From positions 1-64,000 of the forward strand of contig NZ_JAKEEB010000018.1 of assembly GCF_021462825.1 (NCBI RefSeq): a stretch of DNA of 64,000 nt, in the 5' to 3' direction. Below, piece by piece: positions 7,776 through 16,043 of the stretch. The first letter of the stretch is position 1. Each line of letters starts with the position of its first letter. The notes under the pieces are model-generated. The model had not been told where the DNA came from. It did not search any database and saw only the letters and a program-made list of their open reading frames with translations. This DNA comes from Streptomyces glomeratus. Its GTDB lineage: Bacteria; Actinomycetota; Actinomycetes; Streptomycetales; Streptomycetaceae. A program made the position numbers and the translations under genes.

Positions 7776-9635
7776 TCAGGAAGCCTTCGCCACGAAGCGC
7801 CGAGTGATGGCCAGGGCGGCCGCCATGATGCTCAGCTGGGGATTCACCTCCGGACAGCTGGGCAGCACGGAGCCGTCGGCGATCAGTACGCCACGCGCGC
7901 CGCGCAGGTGCCCGTCCGGGTCGGCCGGCGAGAGCTCGGGGTCCGCGCCCGCGGCGGCCGTACCCGTGGGGTGAAAGGCGGAGACATGGAGCCTGCCGGC
8001 GGTCACCCCGTCGAGCAGCTCCTCGAGCTGAGCGGGGGTGCGAGCGCGTGGCGCGTGCGGAACTCCGGTCAGTACTTCCTCGGCGCCCGCGGCGAACAGC
8101 AGCGCACCTATGGCCCGTTGCGCCCGCAGCAGACGGCGGGCGTCGCGCGGTGCCAGGTCGTAGCGGATGAGTGTGCGATCCCGGCCGTGAACGCGGCCCG
8201 AGGGGCGGTCGGCGATCATGGCGCCGATGGTCGCCAGCCGGTCCGCTCCTTCCAGTTCACGGCGCAGTTCGCGTCCGACGCCCGGCAGTACGAACGAACT
8301 CATGCCCGGAGGCGCGGCGGTGGCCTCGATCAGGATCCCGTCGGTGCGCAGGTGTTCCACTCCGACGCTCTGCAGGACGCCTTTCCAGCTGGTGACCGGT
8401 CGGCTGAAGCGGCCCGCGACGCTGATGGCCGGGTGCACGCTGAGGTTCCGGCCGAGCCGGGGGTGCCCGCCGAGTCCGGAACGGCGGAGCAGCGGCGGGG
8501 TCTGCAGGGCCCCGGCGGCGACCACGACCAGAGGGCTGAGGATTTCCAGTTCGCTGCCGTCGGGGCGGCGGACCAGCACCCCCGCGGCCCGGGCTCCGCC
8601 GGGGCGGTCGGGGTCGGTGAGGATCCGCCGCACGCGGGCGCTCGTCACGATGCGGGCGCCGGCCGCGCAGGCCTGGGGAAGCACGGACAGCTGGACGCTC
8701 TGCTTGGCGCCGGTGGGGCAGCCGACGACGCACTGACAGGAACCCGCGCAGCCCGGGGCGTTGCGGTTCAGAGGTGCCGCGGCCCAGCCGAGGTGCTGTG
8801 CCCCGGCCAGTGCGAGCAGTCCGTTGCCGCCGAGGACGTCCAGCGGCTGGGGCGCCACCCTCAGGGTGCGTTCGACCTCGTCGAGATCTGCTTCGAAGCC
8901 TTCGGCGGCCGCGAATCCGTGGCGACGCGACCAGCGGGCGAGGACGTCGTCGGGAGTCCGGTAGCAGGTCCCGGAGTTGACGACGGTGGTGCCGCCGACC
9001 GCGCGGCCCACGGGCACGACCAGCGGCGGGCTGCCGACGGCGATCGTGGCTCCGCCGTCCCGGTAGAGGTCGCCGAAGCGGTCGAGCGGAGCCCGCCTGG
9101 CGAACGACGCGGTGCTGTGGTGCTCTCCTTCCTCCAGGACGACGACGCGCAGGCCCGCGCGGGCGAGGGTCCTGGCGGCCATGGCCCCGCCGGCACCGGA
9201 TCCGATGACGACGGCGTCCGCGGTGGACCGCGTGGGCCACTGGCCGGAGGGCGTGCAGTCGAGCGGCGGATCGTCGGGCGCGGGCCGCGCGGGCGCGGCG
9301 CCCTGGTGCGGTATCCGTTCGGTACCGGCCGCAAGCAGCAGCGGTACCTTCACCGCGTCCAGGAAGGGCAGCAGGGCCCGACGGGAGACCAGTGACGCCA
9401 TGACGTCCTCGCGTTGCGCGGGGCCGAGACCGGACAGCCGCCCGCCGGTGCGGGCCACGGCGTAGGCGTCGATCACCGCGGCCGCGCCGCGCACCGCTGC
9501 CCGTGCCGGGGCGGGCATCGTGCCGAGGAGTGTTTCGAGCCGTCGCGGCACGTTTCGTGCCCAGTCGGCGGTGCCGTCGTCCGCCAGGAACGCGGCGACA
9601 AGTCCTGTCAGCGGGGCGGGGGGCCGGTGACTCAT
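7776..9635 (-). CDS. GMC-family FAD oxidoreductase (fatty-alcohol/sterol oxidase-like)
   Basis: A 619-residue GMC flavoprotein. An N-terminal helical extension of about 135 residues precedes the Rossmann motif GSGAGGAMAARTLARAG at 145-161. The GMC signature GRAVGGTTVVNSGTCYRTP follows, then a Cys-rich insert CAGSCQCVVGCPTG like that of long-chain alcohol oxidases. The C terminus has the catalytic HPTGT and the LIADGSVLPSCPEVNPQLSI FAD-closing motif. It overlaps the upstream CrtC-like gene by 4 bases (ATGA), so both probably act on one lipophilic substrate under the GntR regulator. Confidence 0.85.
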   Translation of the reverse strand: MSHRPPAPLTGLVAAFLADDGTADWARNVPRRLETLLGTMPAPARAAVRGAAAVIDAYAVARTGGRLSGLGPAQREDVMASLVSRRALLPFLDAVKVPLLLAAGTERIPHQGAAPARPAPDDPPLDCTPSGQWPTRSTADAVVIGSGAGGAMAARTLARAGLRVVVLEEGEHHSTASFARRAPLDRFGDLYRDGGATIAVGSPPLVVPVGRAVGGTTVVNSGTCYRTPDDVLARWSRRHGFAAAEGFEADLDEVERTLRVAPQPLDVLGGNGLLALAGAQHLGWAAAPLNRNAPGCAGSCQCVVGCPTGAKQSVQLSVLPQACAAGARIVTSARVRRILTDPDRPGGARAAGVLVRRPDGSELEILSPLVVVAAGALQTPPLLRRSGLGGHPRLGRNLSVHPAISVAGRFSRPVTSWKGVLQSVGVEHLRTDGILIEATAAPPGMSSFVLPGVGRELRRELEGADRLATIGAMIADRPSGRVHGRDRTLIRYDLAPRDARRLLRAQRAIGALLFAAGAEEVLTGVPHAPRARTPAQLEELLDGVTAGRLHVSAFHPTGTAAAGADPELSPADPDGHLRGARGVLIADGSVLPSCPEVNPQLSIMAAALAITRRFVAKAS

Positions 9636-11026
9636 CGTTCACCGACCTCGGCGTGGGCAGTGCCCGACAGCCGCCATGCGGCCTCCGGCCGCCACCTGCC
9701 CCACCAGCGCTCCAGAGAGACCACCGCATCCGCTGTCTCGCTGTTGCGGCAGACCGCGGCGGAGCCGTCCGGGTCCGTGTAGCCGAGGGCGAGCGTCCGG
9801 TGGGGCGGCTGGGTCACCGTGACCCGTATACGGCGCCGGCCGGCCCTGCCCTCCACCCGCCACTCGGGCAGTCGGATGTCCGCGCGGAACCGGCCGACTC
9901 CCGCCCAGCCCACGGCGGAGCGTTCCACACGCCGGGGCCAGGTGCGGCCGTCTCGGTGCAGGCGCAGGAAGACGAGAGGAGGCAGCCTGTCGAGTCCGCG
10001 GCGCATCGAGACCGCGGCGATGATCTCCAGTATGTCGCCGCCGCCCAGGTCCGCGTGGAGCCAGGCCCAGCGGCGGGCGTTGCCGTGGCCGTAGATACGG
10101 GCGCTCGCACCGGGGGCGCCGTCCAGGCGCAGCTCGCCGGTGCCGTACCGCACCGTGCCGCTGTAGCGGGCGCGGGCGGCGGGCAGCATCTGTGAGGCCG
10201 GCAGCCAGGGCCGTCGCCAGGACCAGCCGGGGAAGGTGTGGAGGGGCGGGCCGTCGGGTTCCTCGGTGAGCGCCCAGGAGAACGGCTCCGCGGAGCCGGT
10301 GAGCCGGCCGGGGAGCGCGCGGATGCCCTCGGCGGCGAAGCCTTGGGGAGCCGCTTCCCAGGGGAAGGGGCCGAAGCGGGCGTGCTCGACGGGGCCGTCC
10401 TTCGGGAAGACGGCGACCCAGCCGTGTGCGTAGGCGCCGCTGCCGTCGGTCGGCGCGACCACTTCATGGTGCAACCACACCCCGCTGCCGGTCGCCTGGT
10501 CGGTCAGGGTGGTGTACCAGACCTCGGTGCGCCCCGGCTTCCCGTCCCAGCGCGACGCCGTGTCACGGTCCGCGGCGGGCACGGCGGCAGGGGGGAACCG
10601 GAAACTGGTGAGGAAGGGCAGCAGGCCGGTGACGAGCGGGAAGCGCAGGGTGCCGTCTCCGACGCGCTCGCCGTCCTCGTAGAGGGTGTACGGCAATACG
10701 GTCATCGAAGCGAGCGGATGCCGGGGCGACACCGACTTCCAGCCGTCCAGCGTCAGGCGCCGGCCCTCCAGGGTGAAGGTGATCCGGTAGCGGATTCTGC
10801 GCCGGGCCAGGGGCGAGATCTCCAACTCCCCCACCGCTTCCGGGTCGTCCGCCCGTCCGGCTATCCGCACCCGTCCGGTCAGCCGCGCCCGCGTCGTACG
10901 GTGCGGCAGCAGGACACGGTCCGCTCGGGCGCGGAGGTCGAGACGCAGCGGGCGGTCGCGGTCCTCCGCGACCAGGCGCACACGGCCCAGCATCGTTTCC
11001 TCGAAGACCGTGCCGCGTCGGGTCAT
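9632..11026 (-). CDS. Hypothetical protein, possibly CrtC/AttH (lipocalin-like) fold
   Basis: A 464-residue protein without a signal peptide. It is rich in beta-strand-like segments with many Trp and Arg residues (RRWAWLHADLGGGDILEIIA, WLHHEVVAPTDGSGAYAHGW). This is the style of the hydroxyneurosporene-synthase/AttH double-lipocalin superfamily, whose members hydrate or bind terpenoid lipids. That assignment is tentative. It sits between a GntR regulator and a GMC oxidase with 4-base overlaps on both sides, so it is surely co-translated with them. No conserved catalytic residue could be identified. Confidence 0.6.
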   Translation of the reverse strand: MTRRGTVFEETMLGRVRLVAEDRDRPLRLDLRARADRVLLPHRTTRARLTGRVRIAGRADDPEAVGELEISPLARRRIRYRITFTLEGRRLTLDGWKSVSPRHPLASMTVLPYTLYEDGERVGDGTLRFPLVTGLLPFLTSFRFPPAAVPAADRDTASRWDGKPGRTEVWYTTLTDQATGSGVWLHHEVVAPTDGSGAYAHGWVAVFPKDGPVEHARFGPFPWEAAPQGFAAEGIRALPGRLTGSAEPFSWALTEEPDGPPLHTFPGWSWRRPWLPASQMLPAARARYSGTVRYGTGELRLDGAPGASARIYGHGNARRWAWLHADLGGGDILEIIAAVSMRRGLDRLPPLVFLRLHRDGRTWPRRVERSAVGWAGVGRFRADIRLPEWRVEGRAGRRRIRVTVTQPPHRTLALGYTDPDGSAAVCRNSETADAVVSLERWWGRWRPEAAWRLSGTAHAEVGER

Positions 11027-11739
11027 CGGGCACCGTCCCGGCGTCCGTGGGCATGCGCCAGCCCTTCGAGCATGATGCGTTCCGTCGCCGACAGGTAGTC
11101 GCCCGCGGCCGTGCGTGCCGCTTCCTGGTCGCCGGCGGCCACGGCCTCGATCACCGGTGCCAGACGGTCGTGCGCGGACCGGGGATCCCGGAAGGGACCG
11201 ACCAGGGCCGCGCGTACCGGCAGATAGGCGTTGAACAGGGTGTTGGTCAAAAGGACGTACACCCGGTTGCCGGTGGCGCGGGCGAGTGCCCGGTGCACCT
11301 CGGCGTCCGCCAGTTGCACGGGGTCGCCGCCGGTGGCGTCGCCGACGGCCGCCAGCAGGGAGCGCAGTTCGGCGATCTGCGACGGCGAGGCATGTGCGGC
11401 GGCGCGTTCCGCGATCAACGCGCCGATGCTGCGGCGGACTTCGAAGATCTCGCCGATCCAGTCCGGGCTGTGGCGCACGAGCATGGGCAGGATGTCCGCC
11501 CCGCCGAGGCGCAGGAAGTCGCGTACGCGGGTTCCCACTCCGTGTCGTGTCTCCAGCAGCCCGGCGTGCACCAGCCGCCCGAAGGCGTGTTTGAGCGTGG
11601 TGCGCGTGACCCCGAAGACGTCGGCCAGTTCGCGTTCGGGCGGCAGGTAGCTCCCGGCCGGATGGCGTCCGTCGAGGATGTCCTCGCGCAGCCGCTCCTC
11701 CAGCACCTCGACGATCGTCTCGCGTGGCAGTGGTTCCAC
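11023..11739 (-). CDS. GntR-family regulator, FadR/FCD subgroup
   Basis: A 238-residue protein. The N-terminal wHTH (about 5-75) shows PAGSYLPPERELADVFGVTR and a second helix TTLKHAFGRLVHAG. The C-terminal all-helical FCD ligand domain contains the metal-binding pattern D...H (DAEVHRALARATGN) and later HDRLAPVIEAV. GTG 11739 was chosen because AAGGGG lies 8 bases upstream, and because the longer open frame would run through a perfect palindrome at 11758-11790 that looks like its own operator. It heads the three-gene operon with the CrtC-like and GMC genes. Confidence 0.85.
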   Translation of the reverse strand: MEPLPRETIVEVLEERLREDILDGRHPAGSYLPPERELADVFGVTRTTLKHAFGRLVHAGLLETRHGVGTRVRDFLRLGGADILPMLVRHSPDWIGEIFEVRRSIGALIAERAAAHASPSQIAELRSLLAAVGDATGGDPVQLADAEVHRALARATGNRVYVLLTNTLFNAYLPVRAALVGPFRDPRSAHDRLAPVIEAVAAGDQEAARTAAGDYLSATERIMLEGLAHAHGRRDGAR

Positions 11740-11757
11740 TTCGGCCCCTTGGCGGAT

Positions 11758-11790
11758 GAGTGGTTCAGTGGCTGAGCCACTGAACCACTC
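11758..11790. promoter_or_regulatory. Perfect 33-bp palindrome, probable GntR autoregulatory operator
   Basis: Two exact 16-bp arms (GAGTGGTTCAGTGGCT and its complement) flank one central base at 11774. The palindrome starts 18 bases upstream of the GTG start of the GntR gene. It contains nested TGGT/ACCA half-sites like those of FadR-type regulators. It could also fold as a leader hairpin, but the position favours an operator. Confidence 0.7.
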
Positions 11791-12001
11791 GATATGACAC
11801 CACGTCAATGTCCATGAGGGCAGCCGGGGCGCACATCACCCGGCGGAGAACGCAGATCGCCTGGTCACGGGCCGACACTGATCTTGTCACCGCTGTGTGA
11901 CAGATGATCGGCCGGCGAACCCGCCGTGCGCCGGCCTCGTCTGTAGCGGCGAGTGCCGGTGCACGACCGGCTGTCCGCACAATCCGAATTCGGGGGATGC
12001 C

Positions 12002-12715
12002 ATGCAGTACAAGAAGACCCATCGCAGAGCCGCGCTGGTGACGGCCGCGGTCTCGGCCGCGCTCGCGCTGACCGCGTGCCAGCCCGGCGATGGGCCGGGG
12101 GCCGCCGGGGCGGCTTCGGCAGCGCCGTCGGTGGCGCCGTCAGGAGCGCCGAGTGCCGGGGCCGCCTCGTCGGGCGTGCCGGACTCCGCGGCCTCGAAGC
12201 CTTCCGGCTCGGGCGCGTCGGCGGCGCCCGTGGCCGGTGCTTCGCGGGCGGTCACACCGTCGGCGGGCACGGCGAAGGCGTGTACCCCGACCGACCTGAA
12301 CGCGGCCGTGTACCAGGCTGTCCACCGCCCGGTGGGTACGGGAACCGGAGCGGCGATCGTCGAGTTCACCAACGTCTCCAAGCAGCCCTGTGTCGTGCAG
12401 GGCCATCCGACGGTGGCGGGTGCGGGCAACGGTTCCCCGCAGCACAACGCTCCGCTGTCGGTGACGCGCTCGGGCTCCGCGTCACCCGTGCGGCTGGCAC
12501 CGGGCGGCAAGGCATGGACGAAGCTGACCTTCGTCCAGGTCCAGGGCGAGGCCGACGGCTACTGTGTATCCGGTTCCACGCCCGTCGTGTATCCGACCCT
12601 GGTGGTGGGCCTGCCGAGGGCCGGTCAGCACCAAGTGGCGATGTCGGACGGCCAGTTCGCCGAGTGCGACAACAAGGTGACCGTGACCGCGGTGTCGGCT
12701 GTGAAGCCTTCCTGA
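12002..12715 (+). CDS. DUF4232-type secreted lipoprotein
   Basis: A 237-residue lipoprotein. A basic start (MQYKKTHRRA), a hydrophobic core and the lipobox LTAC put the lipidated Cys near residue 26. A Ser/Ala/Gly/Pro-rich linker to about residue 90 tethers a C-terminal beta domain containing ACTPTDL, VEFTNVSKQPCVVQGHP and YCVSGSTPVVYPTLVVGLP. Four Cys residues in that domain could form two disulfides. This is the DUF4232 architecture common in Streptomyces; the function is unknown. ATG 12002 has GGGG upstream. It is divergent from the GntR gene. Confidence 0.85.
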   Translation: MQYKKTHRRAALVTAAVSAALALTACQPGDGPGAAGAASAAPSVAPSGAPSAGAASSGVPDSAASKPSGSGASAAPVAGASRAVTPSAGTAKACTPTDLNAAVYQAVHRPVGTGTGAAIVEFTNVSKQPCVVQGHPTVAGAGNGSPQHNAPLSVTRSGSASPVRLAPGGKAWTKLTFVQVQGEADGYCVSGSTPVVYPTLVVGLPRAGQHQVAMSDGQFAECDNKVTVTAVSAVKPS

Positions 12716-12727
12716 CGAGGTCCCTCC

Positions 12728-12767
12728 GGCCCGGGGGAGCCGCCGCGCGCGGCGGCGCCCCCGGGCC
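12728..12767. terminator. Strong bidirectional hairpin terminator
   Basis: A GC-rich stem with outer arms GGCCCGGGGG / CCCCCGGGCC and inner arms CCGCCGC / GCGGCGG. It lies between the convergent stops of the lipoprotein (12715) and the NlpC/P60 gene (12777). Confidence 0.75.
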
Positions 12768-12776
12768 GCGCCGATG

Positions 12777-14531
12777 TCAGATGCGGTGCACGGTGTGCAG
12801 CTTCTTGGCGTATGTGCCCGTGCCGTCCAGCACGGAGGCGCCGCCGAGGTCGGCCATCGTGGGCCCGTTGACCGTCTTGCGGCTGGAGAGGAAGCGGCGC
12901 TTGCCGGCCGCGTCCTGGCCCAGGTAGATGCCTACGTGATCGACGGTGACGGTGACCTTGTCGTCACTGGAGTCGGCGTTGAACAGCACCAGGTCCCCGG
13001 GCTGGAGCAGGGCTGCGGCCGGCGGGTTGGTGCCGTCCGTCCGGTCGATGCGCACCCCGGGCGCGTAGTCGGCCATGTCGCGGGACTTGCGCGGCAGCCT
13101 CTGCCCGGAGGTGTCCTGCCCCGCGGCCATCGGCACACCCATGTGGTAGCCATAGACCATGCGCGTATAGCCGGAACAGTCCAGGTTGCCCACCTGCTTG
13201 CTCGACGGCCCGGTGTGGGTGCCGTCGTCGAAGGTCCAGCCCACGTTCATGTACTCGTGGAAGTCGGCGCCTTCGTACCGGTAGCCCTGCGGATCCAGAT
13301 AGCCGTAACCGGCCTCCCCCAGCACCTGCTTGCCCTGCGCGGGCCCCGATCCGGCCGTGACGGCGGGCGCGCCGCCCAGGAACATCGCGGCGTGAGCGAG
13401 TACGTCCGGAACCGTGGAACCCGCCCAGGCACGGATGGTCTGCTCCAGCTGGCCGCTCCAGGTGCCGTCGAAGGGCTCGGCAAGGACACGCACCCAGTCA
13501 CCGTGGGTGACGGTCGGCGGAGCCTCCCAGTTCGCGGCGGACACCTCGAAGCGGCTGACGGACAGCTTGACGGGCAGGTTGGTGCAGCCCTTGTTGGCCA
13601 GGGCGCGCACCCCCACGCGGCCTTTGGTGAACGTGCTGTCGGTGACGTCGACGGACCAGGCGGACGGCTCGGCCGAACCCCCGCGCCAGGCCTTGGCCTG
13701 GATACGGGCCCCTTCGCGGCGTATGCGTATCGTCCAGTCGGAGCCCGCGGGCACGTCGGTGGCCAGGGTCAGGGCCGAGGCCAGCTGGGTGACGGTGTCG
13801 GCGACCTCCTTCTCCACCCGCAGTTCGACCGCGCCGGTGGTCAGGAAGGACAGCCGGGCCCGGTAGTTGTTGTGCGTGTCCTGGTAGCCGAAGGACAGGG
13901 CGAACGAACACGCCTGGCCGGTGGGCACCTTGTCGAAGCGGGCCACGCACCGCACATCGACATCGGTGATCTCGTCGTCCCTGAGCGTGGCGTGGCGGCT
14001 GGCGAAGTCGGTCGTCAGGCTGATCACGCCGGCGCCCGGAACGACCGAGTAGTCGGTGTCCGCCGGACCCAGGGTGGACCAACTCCCGCCCCCGGGAGAG
14101 CTCCCCCAGTACTGCCGGTCCGCCTCCGGCAGGGACGGATCCGGCAGGGTGCGCTGGAAGCCGTCCACGAAGGGCCGCTTGTTCTCGGCGAACACCCGCT
14201 GCGGCCCGGGCAGTACGACGGTCCGCGCGCCGTGGGTCAGCAGGGCGACGCGCCGGCCACCGGAGGTGACCTCCGTGCGGGCCGGGGTACCCGCCAGCAC
14301 CGTGGCGGTCAGCGGGGTGGTGAGCGTCACCGGGGTGAAGTAGGAGGCGTCCAGCGGCGGCAGGGTCACCGAGGAACGGGCCGGGCTCGATCCGGCAGGA
14401 CCTGCAAAGGGCGGCACGGTTGCGGACGAGCCCGCCGCGCGCGCGGGGCCGGCGGCCAGACCGGTGAGTGGGACGGCCGCGGCCGAGGCCACAAGTGCGG
14501 CGAGAAGACCGCGTCTAGAGGTTTCAGGCAT
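12777..14531 (-). CDS. Secreted NlpC/P60-type cell-wall hydrolase with N-terminal beta-rich domain
   Basis: A 584-residue exported protein. It begins with a Tat-like signal (RRGLLAALVASAAAVPLTG, then an Ala-rich cleavage region). The central part (about 120-390) is beta-rich and resembles LamG/concanavalin-like carbohydrate-binding folds. The C-terminal part has the NlpC/P60 layout: NLDCSGYTRMVYGYHMG with the catalytic Cys near residue 451, GDLVLFNADSSDD, and TVDHVGIYLG with the His near 532. Predicted role: extracellular peptidoglycan endopeptidase or amidase. It is monocistronic and follows the biosynthetic cluster terminator at 14612-14655. Confidence 0.8.
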   Translation of the reverse strand: MPETSRRGLLAALVASAAAVPLTGLAAGPARAAGSSATVPPFAGPAGSSPARSSVTLPPLDASYFTPVTLTTPLTATVLAGTPARTEVTSGGRRVALLTHGARTVVLPGPQRVFAENKRPFVDGFQRTLPDPSLPEADRQYWGSSPGGGSWSTLGPADTDYSVVPGAGVISLTTDFASRHATLRDDEITDVDVRCVARFDKVPTGQACSFALSFGYQDTHNNYRARLSFLTTGAVELRVEKEVADTVTQLASALTLATDVPAGSDWTIRIRREGARIQAKAWRGGSAEPSAWSVDVTDSTFTKGRVGVRALANKGCTNLPVKLSVSRFEVSAANWEAPPTVTHGDWVRVLAEPFDGTWSGQLEQTIRAWAGSTVPDVLAHAAMFLGGAPAVTAGSGPAQGKQVLGEAGYGYLDPQGYRYEGADFHEYMNVGWTFDDGTHTGPSSKQVGNLDCSGYTRMVYGYHMGVPMAAGQDTSGQRLPRKSRDMADYAPGVRIDRTDGTNPPAAALLQPGDLVLFNADSSDDKVTVTVDHVGIYLGQDAAGKRRFLSSRKTVNGPTMADLGGASVLDGTGTYAKKLHTVHRI

Positions 14532-14611
14532 ACCTCCATGATCCCTTCCGTCCCGGGCACCGAGGACATCGCCCCCCTGCCCGGCATCCGTCGCCGTGGT
14601 CGGCGCGGTGC

Positions 14612-14655
14612 CGCGCCCCGGCCCCCACCTCGCCGGTGGGGGGCTGCGGGGCGCG
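14612..14655 (-). terminator. Terminator at the end of the triacsin-type cluster
   Basis: A long interrupted stem: outer arms CGCGCCCC / GGGGCGCG, inner arms GCCCCCACC / GGTGGGGGGC. It starts three bases after the stop of the last cluster gene (14658). It separates the cluster from the cell-wall hydrolase gene on the same strand. Confidence 0.65.
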
Positions 14656-14657
14656 GG

Positions 14658-15152
14658 TCACCCGGGCCGGCGCGGTGACGGGGTGAAGGAGACGTCACAC
14701 GTGGACCGTTGGAAGTCGGGGGTGAGCGTCGTGGGGATACCGAGGGAGTCGGTGAAGAAGGTCTCCGTGGGGCCCTTGCAGATGCTCAGGCAGATCTCCG
14801 GCGAGGTGCTGGTGAGGAACCTGCACCGCTCCACCACCAGCTCGGTCCGGCCCGTGCGCTTCATCGGGCCGACGAGCCACCGGAACAGCTGCGGTGTCGC
14901 CAGGGTGAGGGCCCGGGCCGCCGCGCGGGGTGCCAGGCGCCCGAGACGGCCCATGACCCCGACCACCCGGCGTCCGCCCATCCAGTCGATGTACGAGCCG
15001 TGCACCGCCCTGACCAGCTCGGCACCCGAGAGATGGGCGTACTCGTACTCGGTCTCGTCGACGAGCGCGGCGTAGCCCGTGGCGGGCGAGCGGTAACCGA
15101 TCCGGCGTGCGTGGCCGCGAAGGAACTTACGGAGCAACAGGCCGTCGAACAT
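14658..15152 (-). CDS. D27-like (DUF4033) protein, last gene of the cluster
   Basis: A 164-residue protein. The C-terminal half carries the pattern of plant beta-carotene isomerase D27 and its bacterial relatives (DUF4033): Cys110-RFL, then EICLSICKGPTETFF with Cys121 and Cys125, GIPTTLTPDF, and Cys152. Conserved Cys residues in D27 proteins are thought to serve iron binding. A D27-like isomerase beside polyene-forming genes could set double-bond geometry, but that is inference. It lies 18 bases downstream of the GNAT gene and ends the minus-strand run. By gene order it would correspond to the last tri gene. Confidence 0.65.
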   Translation of the reverse strand: MFDGLLLRKFLRGHARRIGYRSPATGYAALVDETEYEYAHLSGAELVRAVHGSYIDWMGGRRVVGVMGRLGRLAPRAAARALTLATPQLFRWLVGPMKRTGRTELVVERCRFLTSTSPEICLSICKGPTETFFTDSLGIPTTLTPDFQRSTCDVSFTPSPRRPG

Positions 15153-15170
15153 GTACCGGCACCCCCTTCC

Positions 15171-15761
15171 TCATGCCCCGCCGGTCAACAGGTGTTCCTT
15201 CACCCGAGGCCACTCGGCGCGCAGAACGCTGTAGAAGACGGCGTCACGGCGGCGCCCGCCGGGCATGTAGTTGAAGCTCCTGAGGACGCCCTCCTCCGTG
15301 GCGCCGATATTGCGCAGCCCTCGTCGCGCCTGCTCGTTGAGGACGTCGGTCTTGAACTCGACCCGTTCCGCGTCCAGTCGCTCGAAGGCGTGCTCCAGGA
15401 GCAGGTATTTCACCCACCGGTTGACACCCTTGCCGCGGAAGTCGCGGCCCAGCCAGGACCAGCCGATCTCCAGCCGGGCGTCCGCCTCGGCGAGGTTGCC
15501 GTAGCACATGCTGCCGGCGATCCGGCCGGAGGACTTGTCGGTGACGACGAACACGACCCTGCGCCCGGCCGCCTGGTCGGCCAGGCAGGTGTCGAAGAAG
15601 ACCTTGAAGTCGGCCTCGTTCTCCACGGCCGAGACGAAGTAGCGCCAGATGTCGGGGTCCATGGCGACCGCCCGGATACCCTCGCGGTCGGCTTCCGTCA
15701 CCGGGTGGAGTCGCACATGCTCGTTCTCCAGGACGGCCGCCGCCTTCTGTGCCCAGGTCAT
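15171..15761 (-). CDS. tri31: GNAT acyltransferase (Tri31-like, hydrazinoacetyl-ACP N-succinyltransferase)
   Basis: A 196-residue GNAT of the RimJ/RimL type: NEHVRLHPVTEADREGIRAV opens the fold, EIGWSWLGRDFRGKGVNRWV is the acyl-CoA-binding loop (R-G-K-G), and ERVEFKTDVLNEQARRGLRN is the C-terminal core. In triacsin biosynthesis the GNAT encoded next to the ACP acylates the hydrazine of ACP-bound hydrazinoacetate with succinyl-CoA; that is published knowledge recalled, not read here. It sits 3 bases downstream of the ACP gene and is thus clearly co-expressed with it. Confidence 0.8.
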   Translation of the reverse strand: MTWAQKAAAVLENEHVRLHPVTEADREGIRAVAMDPDIWRYFVSAVENEADFKVFFDTCLADQAAGRRVVFVVTDKSSGRIAGSMCYGNLAEADARLEIGWSWLGRDFRGKGVNRWVKYLLLEHAFERLDAERVEFKTDVLNEQARRGLRNIGATEEGVLRSFNYMPGGRRRDAVFYSVLRAEWPRVKEHLLTGGA

Positions 15762-15764
15762 GTG

Positions 15765-16043
15765 TCAGGATCCCTTGGTCGAGTGTGGGGCCAGTGCTTC
15801 TACGACGTCACGCAGGCTTCGCATCCGGTCGAGGTCGTCCTCGGTGAAATGGGCGAGGTCGACCCCGGTAGCCTCGCACAGCTCCGTCAGGAAAAGGACC
15901 TTGTTCAAGGACGTCAGGGCATAGGAACCGGCCATGTCGGCGTCCAGATCGAGCGCCGTCGGCGCGATGTGGTGGGTCAGCACGGCGGCCAGTTGCTCGC
16001 GGGCCGCGGTCTCCAGCTCGGGCAGCGTGGATTCAGACAGCAT
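15765..16043 (-). CDS. tri30: Discrete acyl carrier protein (Tri30-like) for hydrazinoacetate
   Basis: A 92-residue ACP/PCP. The phosphopantetheine site is the Ser in ALTSLNK (about residue 45), replacing the usual DSL with TSL. Helices on both sides fit a four-helix carrier. It overlaps the ligase gene by 11 bases, as expected for a cognate pair: the ligase adenylates hydrazinoacetate and loads it here. A second ACP of the cluster lies at 27914-28162 and is more acidic, suggesting separate starter and polyketide carriers. Confidence 0.82.
   Translation of the reverse strand: MLSESTLPELETAAREQLAAVLTHHIAPTALDLDADMAGSYALTSLNKVLFLTELCEATGVDLAHFTEDDLDRMRSLRDVVEALAPHSTKGS

Noticed and set aside
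12774..14678. 634-codon open frame on the plus strand
   Set aside because: Mirror of the NlpC/P60 gene; composition is low complexity and no RBS is present.
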